From positions 1-13,203 of the forward strand of contig JAZULL010000050.1 in the NCBI GenBank assembly GCA_045603085.1: a DNA stretch of 13,203 nucleotides, in the 5' to 3' direction. The DNA is from SVQP01 sp045603085 (GTDB lineage Bacteria; Bacillota; Clostridia; Oscillospirales; CAG-272). Under the pieces are notes generated by a model that was given only the letters and a program-made list of their open reading frames with translations, searched no databases and was not told the DNA's origin. Of this stretch, positions 1 to 8,213 are shown piece by piece. The stretch's first letter is position 1. Every line of letters begins with the position of its first letter. Made by a program: the position numbers and the translations under genes.

Positions 1-2
1 GA

Positions 3-1361
3 TTATTCATGATGTCCGTGTGCGTGCGCGGCATTGTGTCTGCGCGCTGTTTTTCCGGCAGGCTTTTCGGTAATATCGCCGGCCTTTGTCAGCGCCCACT
101 TGGTCATCATCGGACCAAACACCTCGTAGATCAGCACGGCAAACAATACGACAAATCTGACCGTATTGGCTACGCCGGAGAATGCAGGATCAGCTCCCAC
201 CGTGGTCACCATGCCAAGCGCAACCCCCGCCTGCGGCAGAAGCGTAATACCCAGATACTTCTGAACGGTGGGATCGCTATGTACCAGCATCGAGCTGCCG
301 CGCGCGCCGTAATACTTGCCCAGCGAGCGGAACAGAATGTAGATCACGCCGATCAGCACGAAAATGGGCTGCAGGAAAACAGAAAGATCCAGCTCTGCGC
401 CGCTGATGACAAAGAACAGAATGAAAAGGGGCTTGGTCCACTTGTCGGTTCTCTCCATCATTTCCTCGGAGCAGGTACAGAAATTGCAGAACACCGTGCC
501 CATCATCATACAAGTCAGAAGCGAGGAGAATCCGATATGGATGCCGCCCACCTCAAACTTGAGCATGGAGGCCGCTACCGTGACCAGCACGAATGCGATG
601 GAAAGCGACAGACGGTTGGAATTGGAATGGAACAAATTCTCTGCCCAGGACAGCACAAAGCCGATGATCGCACCCAGCACCAGCGACATCACGATCTCCA
701 AAATGGGCTCAACCACGATCGAAAGAACGGACACCTCTCCGCTGACCATGGCCTTGGCCACACCTGCGGACACAGCAAACAGCACAAGTCCCACAGCGTC
801 GTCCAGCGCCACGATGGGCAAAAGAATACTTGTCAAGGGACCCTTGGCCTTATACTGTCGGACAACCATCAGCGTAGCGGCGGGAGCGGTAGCAGATGCG
901 ATGGCACCCAGCAAAATGGCGGCGGGCAGCGGCAGGATATCCTTGCCCGTGGTGCTCAACAGCAAAAAGTGTGTACCGATCAGCGCGGCATCCACCAGCA
1001 GCGTGGCAACCACGGCCTGAATGATGCCGATGACGGTGGCCGCCTTGCCCGTATGCTTGAGCGAGGACCAGCGGAATTCGCTACCGATGGCAAAGGCGAT
1101 GAATCCCAGCGCCACGTCGCAGATAACGTCAAAGACAACGTGCAGAGTTTCGTGCTCAAACACGGTCTGATTATAACCGAAATAATATCCGCCCAGCGAC
1201 AGGCCGCCCAGGCAGAACGTTCCCACCAGCACGCCGGCTACCAGATATGCCGTAACGTCGGGGAGATTGAGAAGTCGCACAAGTCGCGTGACCAGAAGTC
1301 CCGCTACCATGCAGATCGATACCGTGAGAATGATCTGTGTGATCAATTGCTCGGTCGTCAT
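3..1361 (-). CDS. CPA2-family cation/proton antiporter
   Basis: A 452-residue polytopic membrane protein, probably exchanging Na+ or K+ for protons across the cytoplasmic membrane. The sequence alternates hydrophobic helices, about 12 to 13, from residue 5 to about 425. Family marks are the glycine-rich LVAGVLVGTF stretch (residues 40-49), IASATAPAATLM (154-165) and ALDDAVGLVLF (185-195). Asp187-Asp188 match the paired acidic residues that bind cations in electrogenic antiporters; this is family knowledge and the ion is not certain. The C-terminus ends in a short His-rich tail (HAHGHHE). The start is the ATG at 1359-1361, preceded by an AGAAGGTGA ribosome binding site. The gene has its own promoter and lies downstream of the fbp terminator, so it is probably a single-gene unit. 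The stop codon is at 3-5, so the gene is complete but its terminator lies outside the window. Confidence 0.9.
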   Translation of the reverse strand: MTTEQLITQIILTVSICMVAGLLVTRLVRLLNLPDVTAYLVAGVLVGTFCLGGLSLGGYYFGYNQTVFEHETLHVVFDVICDVALGFIAFAIGSEFRWSSLKHTGKAATVIGIIQAVVATLLVDAALIGTHFLLLSTTGKDILPLPAAILLGAIASATAPAATLMVVRQYKAKGPLTSILLPIVALDDAVGLVLFAVSAGVAKAMVSGEVSVLSIVVEPILEIVMSLVLGAIIGFVLSWAENLFHSNSNRLSLSIAFVLVTVAASMLKFEVGGIHIGFSSLLTCMMMGTVFCNFCTCSEEMMERTDKWTKPLFILFFVISGAELDLSVFLQPIFVLIGVIYILFRSLGKYYGARGSSMLVHSDPTVQKYLGITLLPQAGVALGMVTTVGADPAFSGVANTVRFVVLFAVLIYEVFGPMMTKWALTKAGDITEKPAGKTARRHNAAHAHGHHE

Positions 1362-1413
1362 AATTTCACCTTCTATCTGTAATTTTTACAAAAGTCTTAT
1401 CAAGCAAGTACAT

Positions 1414-1442
1414 ATCATAGCACTTTCCCGCCCCGATGTCAA
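1414..1442 (-). promoter_or_regulatory. Sigma-A promoter of the antiporter gene
   Basis: On the minus strand, TTGACA (1437-1442), a 17-nt spacer and TATGAT (1414-1419) match the housekeeping promoter consensus. The start codon lies about 53 nt downstream of the -10 box. An A-rich stretch directly upstream of the -35 box could act as an UP element. Confidence 0.8.
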
Positions 1443-1504
1443 CCCCTTTTTTAGAAATTATTCACGATTTGCTTATATATTTTTTGTGCATGTTGCAAGA
1501 AACC

Positions 1505-1532
1505 GAAAACCCTTGCGCGAGCAAGGGTTTTC
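1505..1532 (-). terminator. Terminator after fbp
   Basis: A perfect 12-bp stem (GAAAACCCTTGC, 1505-1516, with its complement at 1521-1532) closes a 4-nt loop 20 nt after the fbp stop codon. On the minus strand the stem ends in TTTTC and is followed by GGTTTC. It closes the unit that begins at the promoter 9690-9718. The plus-strand side is even more T-rich, so it could also stop transcription in the other direction. Confidence 0.8.
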
Positions 1533-1552
1533 TTTCCTTTTCATTTTTTCAT

Positions 1553-3502
1553 TTACTGTATCACGCCCGAGCGGTAGGCCTCCAGCAAGAGGCGCAGGTC
1601 CTCCATACGCTCGAGAATGCGCCCTCCGTCATCGGTGTCGCGCACCAGTATGCGGTGCGGCATCATTTCAAACACCTCATCGGTAGCGGCCAGGATGTCC
1701 TTGTTCTCGCGAATGGCCGCGGCTCTGCCCTCAAAAGAGCCGTGCGCGACCAAACGCAGACCTCTGGACGAGAAGATCAGCGTATATCCCGCAATACCCG
1801 TGGTATCGTGATAGGCCTTGCAAAATCCGCCGTCGATCAGCACGTATCTGCCCCCCGCCTTGACAGGGCTCTCACCCGCACCCACGCGCACCGGCACGTG
1901 GCCGTTGATCATATGCGACCGACTCTCGTGCAGACCGAACTCATGCAGGATGCGGCAGACCGATTCATAATCCTCGATCATACTGTAATAGGGATTCTTA
2001 GGCTCGCGCCACGTCTCTCTGTCCGCGATAAAATACCGCTCAAAGGTGGTCATGCGGGCACGGCCGAACAAGGGACTTTGCTTGCCGCACCACAGATAGT
2101 ACATAAAGTCCTTGGCATCCGCATCATTTGTGTAAAAGGCGCGTCTGGCCATCTTGTCGCAATAGTCCATATACCCCTTGCCCGACAGCATGCCGCCCAC
2201 AGAGGTTTTGACAAAATCAAAGCTGCCGTCCTCGCGCATGGGGATGCAACCGTGAAACAGCAAATTGCCGTTATACACCTTATAAAGGCTGCCGTGCTCA
2301 TACAAAAATCTGACGTGCTTCTGCAAGAGGACGCTGTGACGGAAGGCTCTGCGCAAGGTGCGCATGATCTCGGCCTCGGCCTCGGTCAGTCTGTAAGGAT
2401 CAGCAAGGTCAACCGTGGGGAAATTGCACTCGTTGAGCACATAGGTCACGCCGCCAAGGCGCACCGTCTTGTTTTGGTAGTCGATCTTGTCAAGCAGCAT
2501 GCGATCCTCCATGCCGTACTCGGGATGGCGCGCGATCAGCTGACCCTCCAGCTTGAACATGATGATCGCAATGGCCTCGTGGGCGCGGGACAGGTTGTCC
2601 ATGCGGTTTTTGACGTAATAGGCGTCGTCGGGGTTGCGCGGCAAGAACCACGTGCTGCCCTTGTAAGTCTCCTGACCGTATTCGATCAGGTCACGCAGGC
2701 TGATGCCGTAGGCGTTCTCCACCATGGCCAGCGTGTTATACTGCAGGGCAAAGTTGAGCACCGTGGCAATGCAGACCTCACTGCCCGCGGCGGCACCCAT
2801 CCATACGATATCGTGGTTGCCCCATTGCACGTCCACGTGATGGTGCTCGCACAGCATTTCCATAATGCGGTCGGCATGCGGTCCGCGGTCGTAGATATCA
2901 CCCACGACGTGCAGGCAGTCCACCGCCATGCGCTTGATCAGGCGGCAAAGTGCCTCGATAAAGCCGTTGGCTTCACCCACCTCGATGATGGTGGAAATGA
3001 TATGCTGATAATACGCCTGCTTGTCGTGCTCCTCGCCCGAGGTGTGGAGCAACTCGTCGACCACGTTGCGGTAGCCGTCGGGCAACGCCTTGCGCACCTT
3101 GGAGCGGGTATATTTGGACGCCACCGAGCGCGCCACGTCGACAAGGCGGTACAGCGTGCGGCTGTACCATTCCACCGTGTTTTCTCCGCGCACACGAAGC
3201 TCCTCGATCTTCTCGCCGGGATAATAGATCAAGGTGCAGAATTCCTTCTGCTCGTCCTCGCTCATCACGTCCCCGAAAATATCGCGCACCTTTTCGCGCA
3301 CGACGCCGGAGCAATTGTTCAGAATATGCTCAAAGGCCTCGCTCTCACCGTGCAAATCACTCATGAAATGCTCGGTACCCTTGGGCAGATTGGAAATGGC
3401 GTTGAGGTTTACGATCTCGGCGCCAACCTTTTGAATGGTGGGGAATTCCTTGGATAACAACTGCAGGATCTTGATCTGCTCTGCGGTATATTCTCTCTTC
3501 AT
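1553..3502 (-). CDS. fbp: Fructose-1,6-bisphosphatase, class III
   Basis: A 649-residue enzyme hydrolysing fructose 1,6-bisphosphate to fructose 6-phosphate, the committed step of gluconeogenesis, in the cytoplasm. It has the calcineurin-type metallophosphatase marks SDLHGE (residues 48-53), GDIYDRGP (201-208) and QWGNHD (226-231), whose Asp, His and Asn residues hold the two metals. The C-terminal part has NGHVPV, GESPVKAGGR and IDGGF, typical of the Firmicutes-type class III family, and the length fits that family (about 640-670). The ATG at 3500-3502 follows AGAGGGAAAG; an upstream in-frame Met at 3565 would overlap the preceding gene and lacks support. It starts 20 nt after the stop of the activating-enzyme gene, so it is probably the last gene of that operon. 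Its terminator is at 1505-1532. Confidence 0.95.
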   Translation of the reverse strand: MKREYTAEQIKILQLLSKEFPTIQKVGAEIVNLNAISNLPKGTEHFMSDLHGESEAFEHILNNCSGVVREKVRDIFGDVMSEDEQKEFCTLIYYPGEKIEELRVRGENTVEWYSRTLYRLVDVARSVASKYTRSKVRKALPDGYRNVVDELLHTSGEEHDKQAYYQHIISTIIEVGEANGFIEALCRLIKRMAVDCLHVVGDIYDRGPHADRIMEMLCEHHHVDVQWGNHDIVWMGAAAGSEVCIATVLNFALQYNTLAMVENAYGISLRDLIEYGQETYKGSTWFLPRNPDDAYYVKNRMDNLSRAHEAIAIIMFKLEGQLIARHPEYGMEDRMLLDKIDYQNKTVRLGGVTYVLNECNFPTVDLADPYRLTEAEAEIMRTLRRAFRHSVLLQKHVRFLYEHGSLYKVYNGNLLFHGCIPMREDGSFDFVKTSVGGMLSGKGYMDYCDKMARRAFYTNDADAKDFMYYLWCGKQSPLFGRARMTTFERYFIADRETWREPKNPYYSMIEDYESVCRILHEFGLHESRSHMINGHVPVRVGAGESPVKAGGRYVLIDGGFCKAYHDTTGIAGYTLIFSSRGLRLVAHGSFEGRAAAIRENKDILAATDEVFEMMPHRILVRDTDDGGRILERMEDLRLLLEAYRSGVIQ

Positions 3503-3522
3503 GTCTTTCCCTCTCTGTAAAT

Positions 3523-4410
3523 TTATTCGTAAAATACGGGAACGCCTCCGTCTTGCAGGATGCACTTAGCGCGGTTGATCTGCGCCTCGGTGGGGATCCA
3601 CTCCCGCCTGCCGCTATCCGCAAGCCCCAAGGCCGCGGCCTTACTGCCGCCCATGGGATGATAGCGCAGCAGCTCCACGCCGGTACAATGCGACAGACTG
3701 CGATAAATTTCTGCCACGCGTGCCCAGTGCCCGTCGTCGGTATTGACGCCGCTGACCAGCAGACAGCGCAATCTCGTCACAACGCCCAGCGAATCGGCAA
3801 GGGCAAGATTAAAAAGGATCTGCGCGTTGTCCGCACCGGTATATTGTCTGTGCCGTGTGGAATCGGTGTGCTTGATGTCCCAGTAAAATTCGTCTACGTA
3901 CGGCACGGCCGCGCGCAGGATCTCGGGATCACACATCCCCGAGGTCTCCACCACGACGTGCAAGCCCTGCTCCCCAAGCAGCTGCAACAGCCCGATCACG
4001 CCGTCGGCACACAGCGGCTCACCGCCCGACAGCGTCACGCCGCCACTCTTGCCGTAAAACACGGCGTCACGGGCGACCTCTCGTGCGATTTCGTCGGGTG
4101 TCATTTCCCTGCCCACCGTGTGGCAGGCCTCGGTGGGACACACCTCGGCGCATGCGCCACAGCCCATACATAATGATATATCACGTCCGCGGTCGGATTG
4201 TGTCAGGATCTGCGCCCCTGTGGGACAAATTTTGGCACACGCGCCACAGCCCGCACACAGCACGGCGTCCAGCATGACCTCGGGAGAAAATTTCTGTGTT
4301 TCGGGATTATGACACCACGCGCACCGCAAGGGACAGCCCTTGAAAAACACGGTGGTGCGCACCCCCGGCCCGTCGTGTGTGCAAAATCTTTGAATTTCGG
4401 TAACTCTCAT
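3523..4410 (-). CDS. Glycyl radical enzyme activating enzyme (radical SAM)
   Basis: A 295-residue radical-SAM protein that would use S-adenosylmethionine and an iron-sulfur cluster to abstract hydrogen from the glycine of the partner enzyme encoded just upstream. The radical-SAM cysteines are C26, C30 and C33 in GCPLRCAWCHNPE. Two inserted ferredoxin-type CxxCxxCxxxC sets follow at C52/C55/C58/C62 and C81/C84/C87/C91, as in activases of dehydratase and lyase glycyl radical enzymes but not in the short PflA type. SGGEP is at residues 128-132. The start is the ATG at 4408-4410, 2 nt after the stop of the glycyl radical enzyme gene; its GAGGAG ribosome binding site overlaps the end of that gene, implying translational coupling. 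An in-frame Met at 4461 is rejected because it lies inside the partner gene. Function is near certain, partner specificity is inferred from position. Confidence 0.95.
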   Translation of the reverse strand: MRVTEIQRFCTHDGPGVRTTVFFKGCPLRCAWCHNPETQKFSPEVMLDAVLCAGCGACAKICPTGAQILTQSDRGRDISLCMGCGACAEVCPTEACHTVGREMTPDEIAREVARDAVFYGKSGGVTLSGGEPLCADGVIGLLQLLGEQGLHVVVETSGMCDPEILRAAVPYVDEFYWDIKHTDSTRHRQYTGADNAQILFNLALADSLGVVTRLRCLLVSGVNTDDGHWARVAEIYRSLSHCTGVELLRYHPMGGSKAAALGLADSGRREWIPTEAQINRAKCILQDGGVPVFYE

Positions 4411-4412
4411 GC

Positions 4413-6560
4413 TTACTCCTCGCCTCGGTAGCCCGCGCGCTCCAGCACCATGCGTTGCCATGCGTCGTCCAGCGTGACGAATCGGGCATTCCAGCCCGAC
4501 ACGCGGACAGACAGCGTTTTATATTGCTCGGGGTGCTCGCGCGCATCCAGAAGCGTCTGCACGTCCAGCACGTCCACCTGCATAAAGTAGCCGCCCAGGG
4601 CGCAAAAGCCCCGCATCAGCCCTTCCAGCGCACAAAGGCCGTTTTCCCCCTCTAAAGTACCGGGGTACATCTTGATATCCAGCGCCGCGCCCGTGGTCAT
4701 GCGGGAAAGATCCGCCGCGCAATAGCTTCGCACGGTGGCGGTTGCGCCTGCGGTATCCGTACCCGGTGTGGGCGAGGTATTGCCCGCCAAGATCTCGCCG
4801 CGGCGGTAGCCGTGCGGCACGGCGGTGCGGTGCGCCATCCATTCGATCTGTCGCCCAAAGGTGCTGATGCCCGGTGCAAACCAGATGGGATATCCCTTCG
4901 CATACGGTGCGCAGGCGTCGGCAAAGGCGTCCACCGCCCATGCATAATACGCGTCCGCCTCATCGTCACCGTTGCCGTAGTGCGGCAGCTTGTGCTTGGC
5001 GTACAGCGCAAGCGACTCTTGCCCCTGCCAGTCGTTTCGCAAAATCTCGCAAAGCTCTGCCGTTGTCAGCTTTTTCTCGATAAAACACAAATGATCAATG
5101 GCACAAAGCGCGTTTGCCACGTCGCCCACGCCGCCCATGTGCGGAGACAGCACGCAGTAAGGTGTGCCACCCTCGGTATAGCCCTTACCGCTCTCGGCAC
5201 AGCCATGCTCGAACAGATCGATCATGGGCGTGGGGGGAGCGAGACGGAAGGCATTATTTCCCTGTCTGCGGCCCGGAATAAAGCCGTCCAGAACTGACTC
5301 GCAGGTCGTACAAATGCACTCCTTCATGCAGGCCGCATACGCCGCCTTAAGCGACTCCATATCGGCAAAATCCGCAAGTTCGCCCTCGGCCACGTGCAAA
5401 ACGTCCTGCAGAAGCAGGTGCAAAAAGTCCATGGGCATGTATGAAAAATAGGTCTTGCCGGGAATCTGTACCTCCCAGCACCCGTCGTTTGCAAAGTCAT
5501 AGATCTCGTGCTCGGGATATCCCTGCGCACGCAATGCGGCAAAGACGGTGTTCTCGTTATACACCGCCACCACACCGCCACCGTGCCGCATGACGCTTGC
5601 CAGCAAGCGCATAAACGGTGCGGGGGTTTTGTCACTCAGTCTGACCGAGATGGGAAAATCCGAAATGCCCAGCTCCTCCACGATCTCCAGACACAGATAG
5701 CTGACCGCGTTGGTCACGTCATTGCCATCGGCATCGGTGCCGCCGAGCACGATGTTCTGATAATGCTGGGCATCTCCCGAGCCGCGTGCGGTATCGGTCT
5801 CGATCCACTCACAGCCCTTGATGAACATGGACGCCAGCACCTCTCGCGCCTCATCGAGCGTCAGCGTACCGTCAGCCAGATCCTTTTCCAGATACGGCCC
5901 CAGCAGGCGGTCAATGCAGCCGATGCCCGGCCAGTTACCGCCAAGTCTTAAGAATGCAAAGCCAAACCACAAGCTCTGCACCGCCTCGGTAAAAGTACTT
6001 GCGGGATAAAGCGGCACGCGACAGAGCGTTTTGTAAAGGTGGGGGTATGCATCCCGCGTCGCGTCCAGATAGCGCGCGTGCCAGACCTGCATGGCGTCCA
6101 GGGTGGACAGCAGGCACTCGTGCCGCTCCATGGCAGCCTTGTCAAAATTCTTGGTATCAATATTTTGGATGCGCTCGCGCATTCCCAAAATACCCTCGCG
6201 CACCAAAATGCCGAAATCCACGGTCAGGTGACTGACACTGAGCCAGAACACCTGTCCCCCGCGTGCAAACGGTACCTGATGGCGCATGGCCGCACCAAGC
6301 GTAGCCGCGCCGCAAACGCGCTCACCCTCACAGATCCTGATCGGACACTCTCTGACAAGCACGTCCAGCGCGGCCGCATACTTTTGGTGCTCGCACATAC
6401 CGTCCCAGCCTTGGATGCCGTCGGTCGACACAAAGGGTACAGCCAAGGTTTCGGTTCCGTATCTGCCCTGCAGAGATTCCATGGCAAAGCGCCGCGTGGC
6501 CTCGCTCAGCCGCACGGGTCTGCCCCCCTTATATGCTGTTGGAAAACGGTATGCGCTCAT
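4413..6560 (-). CDS. Glycyl radical enzyme of unknown substrate (PFL-like family)
   Basis: A 715-residue member of the pyruvate formate-lyase superfamily. It would form a radical on Gly689 in LSVRVSGWNARF and pass it to the active-site cysteine Cys361 in NDGCWEVQIPGK. Cys-Trp-Glu (361-363) is the Cys-x-Glu arrangement of eliminating or decarboxylating glycyl radical enzymes (glycerol/propanediol dehydratase, choline lyase, hydroxyproline dehydratase, isethionate lyase, hydroxyphenylacetate decarboxylase), not the Cys-Cys pair of true pyruvate formate-lyase, so a formate acetyltransferase label would be wrong. The N-terminal PIRICEGERVCG (73-84) and HLTVDFGILVREGILGMRERI region correspond to the PFL-like domain. 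It is shorter than most relatives (about 780-850). The residue after the radical glycine is Trp where the classic signature has Tyr. The start ATG at 6558-6560 follows TTTGGAG. It sits 15 nt after the VOC gene and 2 nt before its activase. The substrate cannot be read from the sequence. Confidence 0.93.
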   Translation of the reverse strand: MSAYRFPTAYKGGRPVRLSEATRRFAMESLQGRYGTETLAVPFVSTDGIQGWDGMCEHQKYAAALDVLVRECPIRICEGERVCGAATLGAAMRHQVPFARGGQVFWLSVSHLTVDFGILVREGILGMRERIQNIDTKNFDKAAMERHECLLSTLDAMQVWHARYLDATRDAYPHLYKTLCRVPLYPASTFTEAVQSLWFGFAFLRLGGNWPGIGCIDRLLGPYLEKDLADGTLTLDEAREVLASMFIKGCEWIETDTARGSGDAQHYQNIVLGGTDADGNDVTNAVSYLCLEIVEELGISDFPISVRLSDKTPAPFMRLLASVMRHGGGVVAVYNENTVFAALRAQGYPEHEIYDFANDGCWEVQIPGKTYFSYMPMDFLHLLLQDVLHVAEGELADFADMESLKAAYAACMKECICTTCESVLDGFIPGRRQGNNAFRLAPPTPMIDLFEHGCAESGKGYTEGGTPYCVLSPHMGGVGDVANALCAIDHLCFIEKKLTTAELCEILRNDWQGQESLALYAKHKLPHYGNGDDEADAYYAWAVDAFADACAPYAKGYPIWFAPGISTFGRQIEWMAHRTAVPHGYRRGEILAGNTSPTPGTDTAGATATVRSYCAADLSRMTTGAALDIKMYPGTLEGENGLCALEGLMRGFCALGGYFMQVDVLDVQTLLDAREHPEQYKTLSVRVSGWNARFVTLDDAWQRMVLERAGYRGEE

Positions 6561-6575
6561 GATAAATCTCCAAAG

Positions 6576-6992
6576 TTAAAGCTTCTTAACCAATTGCTTG
6601 ATAAATTCCACGACCTCGCCGTCGGGACCGTATACGAATGCGATCTGAATGGTAATCTTGCGCGGATGCGAATCCAGATCCATGACCGTTACGGGCATTT
6701 GCAATCTTGCCCCTGCGGCCAGCGCGGTGTCCAACGCCGCCTGAACGTTCTCCACGTGCAGCGCCAAGTGCTGCCATCTGCCCTCGGCCTCCATAGCATG
6801 ACCCGGCTTTGCAAACAGCTCGATCATACTGCCGTCGCCCGTGTCCAAGAGGGCGATCCTGTTGTCTCCCTCACCCCATGCGGTATAAACCGTCATGCCC
6901 AATTTCCGATAAAACGCCAGCGACTTATCAAAATCCGAGGCGTACAGTGCCATGTGGTGAAATCCCATGCCTTTTATAACAGAATTGCTCAT
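6576..6992 (-). CDS. VOC-family (glyoxalase-fold) protein
   Basis: A 138-residue protein with two babababb-like halves of the vicinal oxygen chelate fold, which covers glyoxalase I, epimerases, dioxygenases and resistance proteins. The probable metal ligands are in the expected places: His12 or His13 in GFHHMALYASD, Glu58 in SMIELF, His75 in WQHLALHV and Glu129 in GPDGEVVEF. That set favours a metal-dependent glyoxalase, isomerase or epimerase, but the substrate is unknown. The ATG at 6990-6992 has a strong GGAGG ribosome binding site and lies 1 nt after the stop of the serine hydrolase gene; a longer reading from 7034 would overlap that gene and is rejected. Placement directly before the glycyl radical enzyme suggests it handles the same pathway's intermediate or a reactive carbonyl product, which is inference. 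Confidence 0.85.
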   Translation of the reverse strand: MSNSVIKGMGFHHMALYASDFDKSLAFYRKLGMTVYTAWGEGDNRIALLDTGDGSMIELFAKPGHAMEAEGRWQHLALHVENVQAALDTALAAGARLQMPVTVMDLDSHPRKITIQIAFVYGPDGEVVEFIKQLVKKL

Positions 6993-6993
6993 A

Positions 6994-8142
6994 TCAGCCC
7001 TCCAAGGATGCGTAAACGTCCTGCTCGAACACAAACGACGTCAGCGCGCCCGCGCCGCCGTCATAGCCCGAATTCTTCATATAGACAGCCGTGATCTTAT
7101 TCTCGGGGTCGCTCCAATAGTGCGTGCCGTAAGCACCGCTCCAGCCAAAGCAGCCTCGGGGCATCTGATAGCCGTCAGCCGAGATCACGCGCACGCCAAG
7201 TCCCCATTGAATGGGAGGCGGCATGATCTGATCGGTCACCTGCACCGTGCGCATCTGTGCGACAGACTCGGGGGACAAAATGCGAATACCGTGATATTCG
7301 CCGCCGTGCGTCAGCATTTCGGCAAATTTCACGTAATCGTCCAGCGTGGCCGCCAATCCCGCACCGCCGCAGCACTGGGTGACGGGAATGTTTTCAAAAA
7401 TGGTGTCCACCGACTTAGGAACGGCAAATCCACCCTTTTCCTCGGTGTAGCTGTGCATGGCGATCATGCGCTGCTTCTGATCCTCGTTCAGCGCAAAGGT
7501 GGTATCGGTCATGCCAAGAGGACCAAACAGATACTTGTCCAGATATTCGTTATAGGACATACCCGACACGATCTCAATGATGCGCGCCACGGCTACGAAT
7601 GCGGCCACGGGGCTGTACCATTGCGCAGTATAGGGCTCAAACGCCAGCATTTTATCCGAAAGCCACTCCATAACGCCCGCGGGGGTTTTGGACAGCTCCT
7701 CGGGCATGCGCGCCCAATCGTAATCGCCGATCTCCAGCGTACCGATGCCGCTGGTGTGCGAAAGCAGATGCTTGATGGTGATGGGAGTGGTGGCGTCCTT
7801 GTCGTAAACCGGCTTGCCGTCCTCTATATGACCGATCTTCATGTGTGCATAGGCGGGAATGTACTTGCAGAGCGTATCGTCGATGGAGAGCAGCCCCTGC
7901 TCCTGCGCGATCAGAGCCGCTACTGCCGTGATGGGCTTGGTCATGGATGCCAGACGGTACATGGTGTCAAACTGCAGGGGTGCCTTGGTATCTACGTTGG
8001 CATATCCGTACAGCTTGCGAAGCAGAATTTGGCCGTCCTGCACCACGCAAAGCGCCGCGCCGCCAACCTTGCCGCAATCCACGTCCGCCTGCACGCGGGC
8101 GTCGACCAGCGCATTCAATTTTTCTTGGTTCAGATATTTCAT
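6994..8142 (-). CDS. Beta-lactamase-fold serine hydrolase (class C/esterase-like)
   Basis: A 382-residue protein of the beta-lactamase/transpeptidase-like family (class C beta-lactamase, EstB-type esterases, D-aminopeptidases). The nucleophile motif SxxK is SMTK (Ser66-Lys69) and the YSx motif is Tyr176-Ser177 in QWYSPVAAF. TIKHLLSHTSGIG (residues 122-134) and the C-terminal GWSGAYGTHYWSDPE are typical of the esterase-like branch, which has no KTG box. No signal peptide is visible, so it should be cytoplasmic and is unlikely to be an antibiotic-resistance enzyme; an esterase or amidase acting on an imported compound is more likely. The ATG at 8140-8142 follows AAAGGGA; an in-frame Met at 8169 would fall inside the hairpin 8166-8197 and is less likely. 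The stop is 1 nt from the VOC start codon. Confidence 0.88.
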   Translation of the reverse strand: MKYLNQEKLNALVDARVQADVDCGKVGGAALCVVQDGQILLRKLYGYANVDTKAPLQFDTMYRLASMTKPITAVAALIAQEQGLLSIDDTLCKYIPAYAHMKIGHIEDGKPVYDKDATTPITIKHLLSHTSGIGTLEIGDYDWARMPEELSKTPAGVMEWLSDKMLAFEPYTAQWYSPVAAFVAVARIIEIVSGMSYNEYLDKYLFGPLGMTDTTFALNEDQKQRMIAMHSYTEEKGGFAVPKSVDTIFENIPVTQCCGGAGLAATLDDYVKFAEMLTHGGEYHGIRILSPESVAQMRTVQVTDQIMPPPIQWGLGVRVISADGYQMPRGCFGWSGAYGTHYWSDPENKITAVYMKNSGYDGGAGALTSFVFEQDVYASLEG

Positions 8143-8165
8143 AGAAAATCCCTTTCCGATTGCAA

Positions 8166-8197
8166 GCAAGGGCTGTCGCCAGAGCGACAGCCCTTGC
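8166..8197 (-). other. Perfect intergenic hairpin, possible mRNA stabiliser or partial terminator
   Basis: Two perfect 14-nt arms (GCAAGGGCTGTCGC, 8166-8179, and its complement 8184-8197) surround a 4-nt loop between the solute-binding protein gene and the serine hydrolase gene. On the minus strand the stem is followed by TTGCAATCGG, not a T-tract, so it is a poor intrinsic terminator. No promoter is visible between it and the hydrolase start. It may protect the 3' end of the solute-binding protein message and allow partial read-through. Confidence 0.75.
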
Positions 8198-8213
8198 GGA
8201 ACTGTAAAATTAT

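Noticed and set aside
9..3457. Long open frames on the plus strand opposite the antiporter (9-1382) and fbp (1436-3457).
   Set aside because: They are antisense shadows produced by the codon bias of the real genes: their products are rich in His, Gln and Arg, have no family motifs, and lack ribosome binding sites. Frames at 6967-8286 and 8754-9629 are rejected for the same reason.
4413..6560. Identification as pyruvate formate-lyase (pflB).
   Set aside because: The active site is Cys-Trp-Glu and not Cys-Cys, the length differs, and the paired activase carries two extra ferredoxin clusters.
8166..8197. Classical intrinsic terminator after the solute-binding protein gene.
   Set aside because: No T-tract follows the stem on the minus strand; kept only as a hairpin of uncertain role.
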